A stretch of 64,000 nt of DNA from Pedococcus_A sp963730585 (GTDB lineage: Bacteria; Actinomycetota; Actinomycetes; Actinomycetales; Dermatophilaceae). The DNA lies in NCBI GenBank assembly GCA_963730585.1, contig CAVSSL010000011.1:496001-560000 (forward strand), read 5' to 3'. Positions 16,740 to 25,302 of the stretch are shown in pieces. The stretch's first letter is position 1, and each line of letters starts with the position of its first letter. Below the pieces are notes generated by a model. It did no database searches, was not told where the DNA came from, and saw nothing but the letters and a program-made list of their open reading frames with translations. Made by a program: the position numbers and the translations under genes.

Positions 16740-17790
16740 ATGACCGGCCTCCCATTTCCGCGCGTACGCGCCGAGGGCACCCCGCTGCCCGACGGCACGA
16801 CCGGGCTGCCGGACCAGTTCGGTCGCGTGGCGCGCGACCTGCGGGTGTCCGTCACGGACCGCTGCAACCTGCGCTGCACGTACTGCATGCCGGCAGAGGG
16901 GCTGCCGTGGCTGCCGAAGCCGGAGATGCTGACCGACGAGGAGATCGTCCGCCTCGTCGGCGTCTTCGTGGGCCTCGGTGTGCAGCAGGTGCGGCTGACC
17001 GGCGGCGAGCCGTTGCTGCGCCGCTCCCTCGTCGACGTCGTGCGGGGCATCGCGTCGCTGGCGCCCCGGCCCCGGATCGCGATGACCACCAACGGTGTCG
17101 GGCTGGACCGGCTCGCCCAGCCGCTCGCCGACGCCGGCCTGGACCGCGTCAACGTCAGCCTCGACACCATCGATCGCGCAGGAGTTCGCCGCCCTCACCC
17201 GGCGCGACCGCCTCCACGACGTGGAGGCCGGGCTCAAGGCCGCCGCTGCGGCGGGCCTCGCCCCGGTGAAGGTCAACGCTGTCGCCATGCGGGGCATCAA
17301 CGACACCTCCGTGCCCGAGCTGCTGCAGTGGTGCCTCGACCGCGGCTACGACCTGCGGTTCATCGAGCAGATGCCGCTCGACGCCCAGCACGGCTGGGAC
17401 GCCAGCAGCATGGTCACCGCAGCAGAGGTGCGGGCCCGTCTGGAGGAGCGCTTCACCCTCACCGCGCTGCCGGCGGAGGACCGGGGGAGCGCGCCCGCCG
17501 AGCGGTTCCTCGTCAACGGCGGTCCCGCCACGGTGGGCATCATCGCCAGCGTGAGCCAGCCGTTCTGCGCCGCGTGTGACCGCGTGCGGCTGACGGCCGA
17601 CGGCCAGGTGCGCAACTGCCTGTTCTCCCGCACCGAGACCGACCTGCGCGGCCCCCTGCGGGACGGTGCCAGCGACGAGGAGCTGGCGCTCCTGCTGCAG
17701 GGCGAGATGTGGCGCAAGGCGCGGGGCCACGGGATCGGCGAGCCGGGGTTCGTCCAGCCCGACCGACCGATGTCCGCCATCGGCGGCTGA
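16740..17790 (+). CDS. moaA: GTP 3',8-cyclase (molybdenum cofactor), frameshifted
   Basis: A radical-SAM enzyme making the first molybdopterin intermediate from GTP. The N-terminal [4Fe-4S] motif CNLRCTYCM and the GGEPLLR region are in the first frame. The C-terminal cluster motif (CAACDRVRLTADGQVRNCLF) and the terminal GG are in another. The shift is at about 17173: ATCGATCGCGCAGGAG should read ATCGACGCGCAGGAG (IDAQE), so one extra T explains it exactly. ATG 16740 is leaderless. No other moa gene is adjacent. If the shift is real, molybdenum cofactor synthesis would be lost unless a paralog exists. Confidence 0.88.
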
Positions 17791-17804
17791 CGCGTCGCTC
17801 GACC

Positions 17805-18014
17805 TCAGCCGGCGTCGGACGGGATGTCGCCCGCCGCCACCGTCGCCTTGAGGAAGCCCCGGACCGACAGGAACTCGCCGAGGCCGACCTTGTGGTCGTC
17901 GCAGGCCAGCCAGACCTTGCGGCGGTCCGGCGTGTGCAGCTTCGGGTTGTTCCACAGGTGCGCCCACGTGGCGGTGCCGCGGCAGCCCTTGGCGCTGCAG
18001 ACGAGCTGGTCCAT
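17805..18014 (-). CDS. Small Cys/His-rich conserved protein
   Basis: 69 residues with MDQLVCSAKGCRGTATWAHL followed by a second metal-ligand-like group (LACDDHK), suggesting zinc binding. Similar short actinobacterial proteins are often labelled 'acetone carboxylase' in databases, apparently by mis-transfer; nothing here supports that activity. ATG 18014 overlaps the stop of the DUF3099 gene by one base (TGATG on the minus strand), so the two are co-translated. It converges on moaA, with complementary CGGCTGA/TCAGCCG at the two stops. Confidence 0.75.
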   Translation of the reverse strand: MDQLVCSAKGCRGTATWAHLWNNPKLHTPDRRKVWLACDDHKVGLGEFLSVRGFLKATVAAGDIPSDAG

Positions 18015-18331
18015 CAGCGCTCGATCTGGCGGGTGTGGTCGACCACAGGGGTGACCGGGTTGGTGCCGCCGGCCAGGCGGGGGCGCACCGCGTTGGCGAG
18101 CACGACGGCGACGTACGGCAGCACCACGGCTGCCACGGAGAAGGACCCCCACACCCACCACGGGGCACCCTTGGTGGCCGTCAACGCGGCGAGCAGGAAG
18201 CAGGCCGTGCGGACTCCCATGGTGACCAGGTAGCGCCGGATCCGGGCGGCCTGCTCCTCGGCCAGCGACTCCGGAGCCGTGGTCACCGACTGCACGACGA
18301 TGTGTCGTTCGCGGCGGTGGGGACCGGTCAT
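18014..18331 (-). CDS. DUF3099 family membrane protein
   Basis: 105 residues. A charged N-terminus (ESLAEEQAARIRRYLVTMGVRTACFLLA) leads into two transmembrane helices (about 40-58 and 62-85), then a short tail. This is the DUF3099 pattern, of unknown function. ATG 18331 is leaderless: TATCGT (minus strand, 18338-18343) sits six bases upstream. It heads a two-gene unit with the small Cys/His protein. Confidence 0.85.
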   Translation of the reverse strand: MTGPHRRERHIVVQSVTTAPESLAEEQAARIRRYLVTMGVRTACFLLAALTATKGAPWWVWGSFSVAAVVLPYVAVVLANAVRPRLAGGTNPVTPVVDHTRQIER

Positions 18332-18378
18332 GACTCAACGATAAGCCGCCCCCGACACCGCCCACCCAGCGGCTCGAT

Positions 18379-18408
18379 GCCGACTACCCATCGGTAGTCG
18401 GCTAGCGT
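18379..18408 (+). promoter_or_regulatory. Operator and promoter of the fabG-fabI operon
   Basis: GCCGACTACC (18379-18388), CATC, GGTAGTCGGC (18393-18402) form perfect 10-base arms. TAGCGT (18403-18408), a -10-like hexamer, follows immediately. A dimeric regulator here would sit between -35 and -10. This is the likely control point of the two fatty-acid reductase genes. Confidence 0.6.
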
Positions 18409-18474
18409 CACGGGCAGACCTGCGGGCGGTCTGCCGCCTGCGATGCCGATCGTCCGGACGAGCAGAGGAGACCC

Positions 18475-19188
18475 ATGGCCGAGGGCCGCAACGTGCTGGT
18501 GACCGGGGGCAACCGGGGGATCGGCCTGTGCATCGCACAGGCCTTCGCCGCCGCCGGCGACAACGTCGTCATCACGCACCGGTCGGGCGAGCCGCCGGAG
18601 GGGCTGCGCGGGGTCACCTGCGACGTCACTGACACCGCGTCGGTCGACGCGGCCTTCACGGCGGCCGAGGAGCTCCTCGGCGGACCCGTCGAGGTCCTCG
18701 TCGCCAACGCGGGCGTCACCAAGGACCAGCTCCTCATGCGCATGAGCGACGAGGAGTTCGACAGCGTCATCGACACCAACCTCGCAGGGGCCTTCCGCTG
18801 CGCCCGGCGCGCCAGCAAGGGCATGATCCGCCTCCGCAGGGGCCGCATCGTCCTCATCTCCAGCGTCGTCGGCCTCTACGGCTCACCCGGCCAGACCAAC
18901 TACGCCGCCAGCAAGGCCGGCCTGGTCGGGCTGGCCCGCTCGATCACCCGCGAGCTCGGCGGCCGCGGCATCACCGCCAACGTCGTGGCCCCCGGCTTCA
19001 TCGAGACCGACATGACCGCCGCCCTGCCCGAGGAGCGCAAGAAGCAGTACCTCGCCGGCATCCCGGCAGGGCGCTTCGCCGCTCCCGAGGAGGTCGCCGC
19101 TGCGGTGCGGTTCGTCGCGTCGGACGACGCGGCATACATCTCCGGCGCCGTCATCCCTGTCGACGGCGGCCTCGGCATGGGCCACTGA
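18475..19188 (+). CDS. fabG: 3-oxoacyl-ACP reductase
   Basis: 237-residue short-chain dehydrogenase. The NADP-binding VTGGNRGIG is at residues 7-15, NAG at about residue 80, and the catalytic Ser (ISSVVG) and YxxxK (YAASK, Tyr about 142) follow. It reduces 3-oxoacyl-ACP in fatty-acid elongation. AGAGGAGACCC precedes ATG 18475. It is followed 41 bases later by an InhA-type enoyl reductase, the same order as mabA-inhA in mycobacteria, so one regulator can set both reductive steps. Confidence 0.93.
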   Translation: MAEGRNVLVTGGNRGIGLCIAQAFAAAGDNVVITHRSGEPPEGLRGVTCDVTDTASVDAAFTAAEELLGGPVEVLVANAGVTKDQLLMRMSDEEFDSVIDTNLAGAFRCARRASKGMIRLRRGRIVLISSVVGLYGSPGQTNYAASKAGLVGLARSITRELGGRGITANVVAPGFIETDMTAALPEERKKQYLAGIPAGRFAAPEEVAAAVRFVASDDAAYISGAVIPVDGGLGMGH

Positions 19189-19229
19189 CCACCACCCAAG
19201 CACCCACTGCAACGAAGGACGACGCACAC

Positions 19230-19988
19230 ATGCTGCTCGAGGGCAAGAAGCTGCTCATCACGGGTGTCCTCATGGACTCCTCCATCGCCTTCCACGTGGC
19301 CCGGCTGGCCCAGGAGCAGGGGGCGGAGGTGGTGCTCACGTCCTTCGGCCGCACGATGAAGATCACGCAGACCATCGCCAAGCGGCTGCCCTCCACGCCG
19401 CCGGTGCTCGAGCTCGACGTCACCAACCAGGAGCACCTCGACACCCTCGCCGACCGGCTCGGCGAGCACGTCGACCACCTCGACGGCGTGCTGCACTCGA
19501 TCGGCTTCGCGCCGCAGGGCGCCTTCAACTTCCTCGAGGGCACCTTCGAGGACGTCAGCACCGCGATGCACGCGTCCGCCTACTCGCTGAAGTCCCTCGC
19601 CGTGGCCGCGCTGCCGAGGATGACCAACGGCGGGGCCATCGTCGGCCTGACCTTCGACGCCAAGTTCGCCTGGCCGGTCTACGACTGGATGGGCGTGGCC
19701 AAGGCCGCCTTCGAGGCGACCAACCGCTACTGCGCCCGCGACCTCGGGCCCAAGGGTGTGCGCTGCAACCTCGTGTCGGCCGGCCCGATCCGCACCACTG
19801 CCGCCAAGTCGATCCCGGGCTTCGAGGCCTTCGAGAACACCTGGAACCAGCGCGCCCCGCTGGGCTGGGACGTCAACAACCCGGTGCCGGCCGCGCAGGC
19901 CTGCGCCGCCCTGCTCTCCGACTGGTTCCCGGCCACGACCGGCGAGATCGTGCACGTCGACGGCGGCGTGCACGCCATGGGTCAGTAA
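19230..19988 (+). CDS. fabI: Enoyl-ACP reductase, InhA-type
   Basis: 252 residues. The divergent nucleotide motif ITGVLMDSSIAF near the N-terminus, HSIGFAP (about residue 89) and YDWMGVAKAA (Tyr/Lys pair, about 150-157) match InhA/FabI. It performs the last, NADH-dependent reduction in each elongation cycle and belongs to the family targeted by triclosan and activated isoniazid. AAGGAC lies upstream of ATG 19230. The stop codon TAA lies inside the first of three tandem 17-base repeats. Confidence 0.93.
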   Translation: MLLEGKKLLITGVLMDSSIAFHVARLAQEQGAEVVLTSFGRTMKITQTIAKRLPSTPPVLELDVTNQEHLDTLADRLGEHVDHLDGVLHSIGFAPQGAFNFLEGTFEDVSTAMHASAYSLKSLAVAALPRMTNGGAIVGLTFDAKFAWPVYDWMGVAKAAFEATNRYCARDLGPKGVRCNLVSAGPIRTTAAKSIPGFEAFENTWNQRAPLGWDVNNPVPAAQACAALLSDWFPATTGEIVHVDGGVHAMGQ

Positions 19989-20034
19989 GAGGCACGGCGC
20001 AGTAAGAGGCACGGCGCAGTAAGAGGCGCTCGGC
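19984..20034. repeat. 17-base tandem repeat spanning the fabI stop
   Basis: AGTAAGAGGCACGGCGC occurs at 19984-20000 and 20001-20017, with a third diverged copy (AGTAAGAGGCGCTCGGC) at 20018-20034. The first copy contains the TAA stop of fabI, so TAA is triplicated, each copy 17 bases apart and therefore in a different frame. Confidence 0.95.
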
Positions 20035-20079
20035 CGCAGGGCGACCGGGCCCGACCGGCCGCTCCGGCACCGCCGCCAC

Positions 20080-20085
20080 TAGGCT
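20080..20085 (+). promoter_or_regulatory. Leaderless -10 box, CphA-like gene
   Basis: TAGGCT sits seven bases before ATG 20093 with no ribosome site between, so the transcript should start at or next to the start codon. Confidence 0.6.
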
Positions 20086-20092
20086 CCCGCGC

Positions 20093-22312
20093 ATGACGTC
20101 CGACGCCCCCGACGCCACCCCCCACGACGACGGCGACGCCGCCGTCACCGTCGCAGAGGTCCGCATCCTGGAGGGGCCGAACCTCTACTTCTCCAAGCCG
20201 GCCGCCAAGGTCACCCTCGCGCTCCCGGGCTACCTCGACGCCGACGAGCCCGCCATGAACGACCTGGCCCGGCGGATCGGCCTGCGCGGGAGCCGTGCCG
20301 GCGCGCCGGGGTCGGAGCAGCGGCAGCGCTTCGTGGTCAGGGTCGTGGAACGGGCGGTGCGCCGACTGGCGACCTCCAGCGGGACGAGCCGGCTGGGAGT
20401 GCGCTGCCGACCGGGGAGCACCCCGGAGGAGGTCGTCGCGGCCTACGTCTGGCGCCGGCGCGGCCGGGCACGCGCCCTGGGCCACGCCCTCGGCCCGACC
20501 CTGGCCGGGTGGCTCCGCGGCGTCGACGTGGCCGTCGAGCAGGCCCACGAGATCACCAGGGCGGAGCCGGGGGAGCGACCCTCGGTGCTGGTGCCGTCGG
20601 TGCCGGTCGCGTCGATCACGGGCACCAACGGCAAGACCACCACGACGCGCCTGCTCGGCCACATCGGCATGACGGCAGGGCTCAAGACCGCGTGGTCGTC
20701 CACCGACGGCGTGGTCGTCGAGGGCGAGATGGTGGAGCCCGGTGACTACTCCGGGCCGGCGGGAGCGCGGGCCGTGCTGTCGACCCCCGGCGTCCAGCTC
20801 GGCATCCTCGAGACGGCTCGCGGCGGCATGCTGCTCAAGGGCATGGGTGTCGCGGCCAACGACGTCAGCGTGGTCACCAACGTCTCCGCCGACCACCTCG
20901 GCCTCCAGGGCATCGACACCGTCGACCAGCTCGCCGAGGTCAAGGCCATCGTCACCAAGGCCACCCGGGCCGGCGGCTGGGCGGTGCTGAACGGCGAGGA
21001 CCCCCGCGTGTGGGCGATGCGTGCCGGCACCCGCGCCAAGCCGTGGGTCTTCGCGCTGCGCTCCGACGCGCCGGCGGTCCGCGAGGCCCTCGCCGCCGGT
21101 GGACGTGCCATCACCATCCTCGACGGCGACATCACGGTGCTCGCGCCGGGTCGGGAGCCCGACCGCCTCATCAGCGTCCTCGACGTGCCGGTGACACTCT
21201 CCGGTCTCTCGCAGCACAACATCGCCAACGCCCTCGCCGGCGCGGCGGCCGCCCTGGGGCTCGGACTGCCCCGACAGGCGGTCGTCGAGGGGCTGCGAAC
21301 CTTCGCGCCGGACGAGCGCCTCAACCCCGGCCGGATGAACACCTACACCCTGTCCGCGGCGGGCGGCGGCACCATCACCGTCATCGTCGACCTGGCGCAC
21401 AACGAGGCCGGCCTCGAGGCACTCATGGACGTCGCCCACGGGCTCCGCGTGCCGGGCGGCCTGGTGCACCTGGGCCTCGGCCTGGCCGGCGACCGCACCG
21501 ACGAGCTGCTGGAGTCGATGGGCGAGATCGCCGGGCTGCGTGCCGACCGCGTCGTCGCCGCCCACAAGGCGCACTACCTGCGCGGCCGCTCGATGGCAGA
21601 CCTCGAGCACCACCTGCGCGTGGGGCTCGCGCGCGCCGGCGTGGCCGACATCGAGTCCTACGAGACCGAGCTCGAGGGGCTCCAGGCGCTGGTGCCCGAG
21701 GCCACCGACGGCGACGTCGTCTGCCTGATGTGCCACTCTGAGCGCTCGGAGGTGGCGGCGTGGCTCGCCTCCCAGGGTGCCGTGCCCGACACCGCTGCCG
21801 ACATCCGCCGCAAGGTCGTCGCCTCCCGCGGTGAGCACGACGCCGAGGCGGCGATCGGCGAGCTCTGGGACCTGACCGACGCCGCGGCGCGGGTGGGGGC
21901 TGCTCGCGAGCTGCGCGCGCAACGGCCGTCGGACGCGCGCCTCGCCTACGAGCACGCGAGCGCCCTCGACGCCGCCGGCCGGGAGGCTGAGGCGATCCCG
22001 TTGTACCGGCAGGCCCTCGACCTCGGCCTGCGCGAACCGCAGCGCCACCGCGCCCGCATCCAGCTCGGGTCGAGCCTGCGTGCCGTGGGCCAGGCGCAGG
22101 ACGCCTACGACCTGCTCACCGAGCTCGCCCACGAGCGGCCGCACAGCGTGGCCGTGACCGCGTTCCGGGCCCTGGCTGCCGCCGACTCCGGTCGCTCCGA
22201 CGAGGCCGTGGCCGACCTCGTCGACGCCCTGCTGCACCACGCCGGCGACGAGGACACCCTCAGCTACCAGCGGGCGCTGCACGCCTACGCCGAGGAGCTG
22301 CGCAAGCGCTGA
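20093..22312 (+). CDS. CphA-like Mur ligase with C-terminal TPR domain, no ATP-grasp
   Basis: 739 residues. The N-terminal region (VRILEGPNLYF, about residues 23-33) resembles the start of cyanophycin synthetase. A Mur-ligase module follows with P-loop GTNGKTTTTR (about 178), ETARGGMLLKG, NVSADHLGLQGIDT and a C-terminal ligase domain. The central ATP-grasp domain found in full CphA is absent. Residues about 580-739 form a tetratricopeptide region (AEAIPLYRQALDLGL and AYDLLTELAHERPHSV) that in other actinobacteria usually occurs as a separate small protein. It faces cphA tail to tail, so a role in cyanophycin or another amino-acid ligation is inferred. The reaction is unknown. Confidence 0.85.
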   Translation: MTSDAPDATPHDDGDAAVTVAEVRILEGPNLYFSKPAAKVTLALPGYLDADEPAMNDLARRIGLRGSRAGAPGSEQRQRFVVRVVERAVRRLATSSGTSRLGVRCRPGSTPEEVVAAYVWRRRGRARALGHALGPTLAGWLRGVDVAVEQAHEITRAEPGERPSVLVPSVPVASITGTNGKTTTTRLLGHIGMTAGLKTAWSSTDGVVVEGEMVEPGDYSGPAGARAVLSTPGVQLGILETARGGMLLKGMGVAANDVSVVTNVSADHLGLQGIDTVDQLAEVKAIVTKATRAGGWAVLNGEDPRVWAMRAGTRAKPWVFALRSDAPAVREALAAGGRAITILDGDITVLAPGREPDRLISVLDVPVTLSGLSQHNIANALAGAAAALGLGLPRQAVVEGLRTFAPDERLNPGRMNTYTLSAAGGGTITVIVDLAHNEAGLEALMDVAHGLRVPGGLVHLGLGLAGDRTDELLESMGEIAGLRADRVVAAHKAHYLRGRSMADLEHHLRVGLARAGVADIESYETELEGLQALVPEATDGDVVCLMCHSERSEVAAWLASQGAVPDTAADIRRKVVASRGEHDAEAAIGELWDLTDAAARVGAARELRAQRPSDARLAYEHASALDAAGREAEAIPLYRQALDLGLREPQRHRARIQLGSSLRAVGQAQDAYDLLTELAHERPHSVAVTAFRALAAADSGRSDEAVADLVDALLHHAGDEDTLSYQRALHAYAEELRKR

Positions 22313-22323
22313 CCCCGTGCCTC

Positions 22324-22366
22324 AGGTGAGGTATGCCGCGGGGAGACCCCGCGGCATACCTCACCT
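22324..22366. terminator. Perfect 20-bp bidirectional terminator built from two GTATGCCG octamers
   Basis: Arms 22324-22343 and 22347-22366 are perfect reverse complements around the loop AGA. Each arm contains the octamer GTATGCCG (22331-22338 and its complement 22352-22359). It separates the convergent CphA-like gene and cphA. Confidence 0.9.
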
Positions 22367-22386
22367 CCGTTGTCCGGGGCAGGGCC

Positions 22387-25251
22387 TCAGCTCGGCTGGC
22401 CGGCCTCGAGCTCCTCCTCGGCGGTGGCACCGGCCTCGTCGCCCGAGGCCTGGGCCTCGGTCTGCAGCTCGGCAGGGTCGAGGTCGGGGTCGCCGACCAC
22501 GCGGCCGCCGGTGTGGGCACCGGCCTGGGCGCTCTGGGTGAGCTGCTCGAGCTCGCCGAGCACCTGGGCGTGGTTGTCGACGCAGAGCACCACGACGTCG
22601 CCGGGGTTGGCCCGGGCCATGGCCGAACGCACGGCCTCGGCCTCGTCGAGCAGGACGTCGACCTGCCGGCAGCGCACGCCGTCCTCGGCCATGCGGGCAC
22701 GCACGCCCTCGGCGACCAGCGCCGCGGTGTCGCCGCGCTTGCGCCCGCGGAGGCGCTCGTCCTCGCGGACGACGAGGACGTCGAAGTGGCCGGCTGCGAT
22801 GGCACCGAGCTCGCGCATGTCGTCGTCGCGGCGGTCGCCCGCAGTGGCGATGACGCCGATGCGCGAGATCTTGCCGAGGTCGGCCTGGCCCGCCTTCTGC
22901 TCGGCGTAGCTGTCGACGAACTGGCCGAGCACGCGCATGCCGGGGGCGTTGTGGCAGTAGTCGACGAAGACGTCGATGTTGTTGACGTTGACCTGGTTCA
23001 TGCGGCCGGGGGAGAGGTAGTAGGACGTCGTGAACGTCCGCAGCCCCTGCCGGATCTCGTGCAGGCCCGCCCCGGCCGCGAACGCGGCACCGGCTGCGGC
23101 CATCGCGTTGGCGACGTTGAACTTCGCGGTGCCGCCGAAGGTGGACGGGAGCAGGTGCGTCCACGCCAGCTGCATGCTGCGCCGGCCGTGCTTGATGACG
23201 ATCATGTCGCCCTTGTCGGTGGGCTCGAGCACGACGGCGCGGCCCCCGCGACGGCAGTAGTCGTCGACGAACTCGCGCACCTTGCTGCCGGGCGGCTGCA
23301 GCGAGAACCAGACGATCCCGCCCGAGCACCGGCGACGCATCTTGCGCACGAGGTCGTCGTCGGCGTTGAGCACGGCGAACCCGTCACGCGGCACCGCCTC
23401 CACCACGACGGCCTTGACGTCGGCGAGCTGCTCGAGGGTGTCGATGCCGCGCATGCCGAGGTGGTCCGGCGCGATGTTGGTGACCACCGCGACGTCGTTG
23501 CGGTCGTAGCCGAGGCCCTCGCGCAGGATGCCGCCGCGGGCCACCTCCATCACGGCGAAGTCGACGCGGGGGTTCTGCAGCACCATCCGCGCGGAGCGAG
23601 GCCCCGAGGCGTCGGCCTTGTAGACCAGCCGTTCGTCGATGACGATGCCGTCGGTCGAGGTCATGCCGACCTTGCGCCCGATGCCCTTGAAGATGTGGGC
23701 GATCATGCGCGACGTCGTGGTCTTCCCGTTCGTACCGGTGACCGAGACGATCGGCACGCGTGACGGGGAGCCGGGCGGGAAGAGCAGGTCGACGACGGGC
23801 TTGGCGATGTACTGCGGCTCGCCGACGGTCGGGTGGGTGTGCATCCGGAACCCGGGGGCGGCGTTGACCTCGCAGATGGCCCCGCCCGTCTCCCGGACCG
23901 GGGAGGCGATGTCGGGGCAGATGAAGTCGATGCCGGCGACGTCGAGCCCGATCATCCGGGCCGCCTCCTCGGCGATCTCGATGTTGTCGGGGTGGGCCTC
24001 GAAGGTGCGGTCCACGGAGATGCCGCCGGTCGACATGTTTCCGGTCAGGGCCAGCTTGACCATCTGGCCCTCGGGCGGGACGTCGTCCATCGACCAGCCC
24101 TGGTCCTTCACCAGGGCGATGGCGGCGTCGTCGACCTTGATGCGCGTCAGCACCTTCTCGTGGCCGACGCCGCGGCGGGGGTCGGCGTTGGTGATGTCGA
24201 CGAGCTCGGCCACGGTGTGCGTGCCGTCGCCGACCACGTGCGCCGGGACACGCTCGGCGATGGCCTGCATCTTTCCGCCCACGATGAGGCAGCGGTAGTC
24301 GCGGCCGGTCACGAAGGACTCGACGATGACGTGGCCGCGCCGTGACTCCGAGCGGGCGGTCTCGAACCCGGCCCGCACCTCCTCGTCGGACTGCAGGTCG
24401 AGGCACACGCCGCGGCCGTGGTTGCCGTCGAGGGGCTTGACCACGACGGGGAAGCCGATCCGGCGCGCGGCCGCTGCCGCGGCGTCGGGGGTGCGGACGG
24501 TCTCCTGCTTCGGCACCGGCAGGCCCGCGGACGCCAGGAGCCGGGTCGTCATGTCCTTGTCGCTGGCGATGTCGACAGCGAGGGAGGAGGTCTTCGAGGT
24601 CATGGTCGCCCGGATCCGCTGGGCGTGGACGCCCTGGCCGAGCTGCACCAACGAGGCGGTGTTGAGCCGGATGTAGGGGATGTCGCGGCTGACTGCCTCC
24701 TCGATGATGGCGGCGGTGGACGGCCCGAAGGCGGTCCGCTGGGCGCGCCGCAGGAACTGGTCGCGCTCCTCGGGGAAGTCGAAGTCCTCCTCGGCCTGCA
24801 CGAGGTGGTTGATGAGGCGCACGGCGAGCGTGCCCGCCGCGAGGCCGACCGACTCGTCGGCGTAGGCGTAGATGACGTTGTAGCGGCCGGTCTGGCCCTT
24901 CACCGCCCGCGTCTTGCCGCGGCGCATGTCGTGGCCCGCCTCCTGCTGGAGCTGGAGCGCGACGTGCTCGGCGACGTGGCCCAGCCAGGTGCCCTCCCGC
25001 AGGCGGTCGATGAAGCCGCCCCTCACCCCGCGCGAGCAGGTGTGGTTCTCCAGGCCGGGCAGCAGCTCGACCAGCCGGTCGGTGAAGCCCTCGAGGGTGT
25101 CGGTGGGGTAGGCCTCGAGTACGCCGAGGTCGACCACGAGGTGGATGGCAGGGTCGTAGGACCAGACGTTGCCGCCGCGGTAGACGCGCGACTCGACGAT
25201 GCGCAGGTCAGGGGCTGCCGGGCCGGTCGGTGTCGGTCGGTCTGCTGCCAT
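22387..25251 (-). CDS. cphA: Cyanophycin synthetase
   Basis: 954 residues with the full CphA order: an N-terminal domain (RVYRGGNVWSY), an ATP-grasp domain (about 220-480, PVVVKPLDGNHGRGV and EVNAAPGF), and a Mur-ligase module with P-loop GTNGKTTTSR (about 500). It polymerises aspartate and arginine into the storage polymer multi-L-arginyl-poly-L-aspartate, the two ligation steps being split between the ATP-grasp and Mur-like sites. The acidic C-terminal tail (about 60 residues) is extra. AAGGAG precedes ATG 25251. It lies 51 bases downstream of cyanophycinase in one operon. Confidence 0.95.
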   Translation of the reverse strand: MAADRPTPTGPAAPDLRIVESRVYRGGNVWSYDPAIHLVVDLGVLEAYPTDTLEGFTDRLVELLPGLENHTCSRGVRGGFIDRLREGTWLGHVAEHVALQLQQEAGHDMRRGKTRAVKGQTGRYNVIYAYADESVGLAAGTLAVRLINHLVQAEEDFDFPEERDQFLRRAQRTAFGPSTAAIIEEAVSRDIPYIRLNTASLVQLGQGVHAQRIRATMTSKTSSLAVDIASDKDMTTRLLASAGLPVPKQETVRTPDAAAAAARRIGFPVVVKPLDGNHGRGVCLDLQSDEEVRAGFETARSESRRGHVIVESFVTGRDYRCLIVGGKMQAIAERVPAHVVGDGTHTVAELVDITNADPRRGVGHEKVLTRIKVDDAAIALVKDQGWSMDDVPPEGQMVKLALTGNMSTGGISVDRTFEAHPDNIEIAEEAARMIGLDVAGIDFICPDIASPVRETGGAICEVNAAPGFRMHTHPTVGEPQYIAKPVVDLLFPPGSPSRVPIVSVTGTNGKTTTSRMIAHIFKGIGRKVGMTSTDGIVIDERLVYKADASGPRSARMVLQNPRVDFAVMEVARGGILREGLGYDRNDVAVVTNIAPDHLGMRGIDTLEQLADVKAVVVEAVPRDGFAVLNADDDLVRKMRRRCSGGIVWFSLQPPGSKVREFVDDYCRRGGRAVVLEPTDKGDMIVIKHGRRSMQLAWTHLLPSTFGGTAKFNVANAMAAAGAAFAAGAGLHEIRQGLRTFTTSYYLSPGRMNQVNVNNIDVFVDYCHNAPGMRVLGQFVDSYAEQKAGQADLGKISRIGVIATAGDRRDDDMRELGAIAAGHFDVLVVREDERLRGRKRGDTAALVAEGVRARMAEDGVRCRQVDVLLDEAEAVRSAMARANPGDVVVLCVDNHAQVLGELEQLTQSAQAGAHTGGRVVGDPDLDPAELQTEAQASGDEAGATAEEELEAGQPS

Positions 25252-25302
25252 GGGGGGACTCCTTGCGCGGGCTGGCAGGGGACGGGCGGCGCGGCTGGGG
25301 GG

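Noticed and set aside
18379..18402. Palindrome as a transcription terminator
   Set aside because: It lies between divergent genes and overlaps a promoter, so an operator is more sensible.
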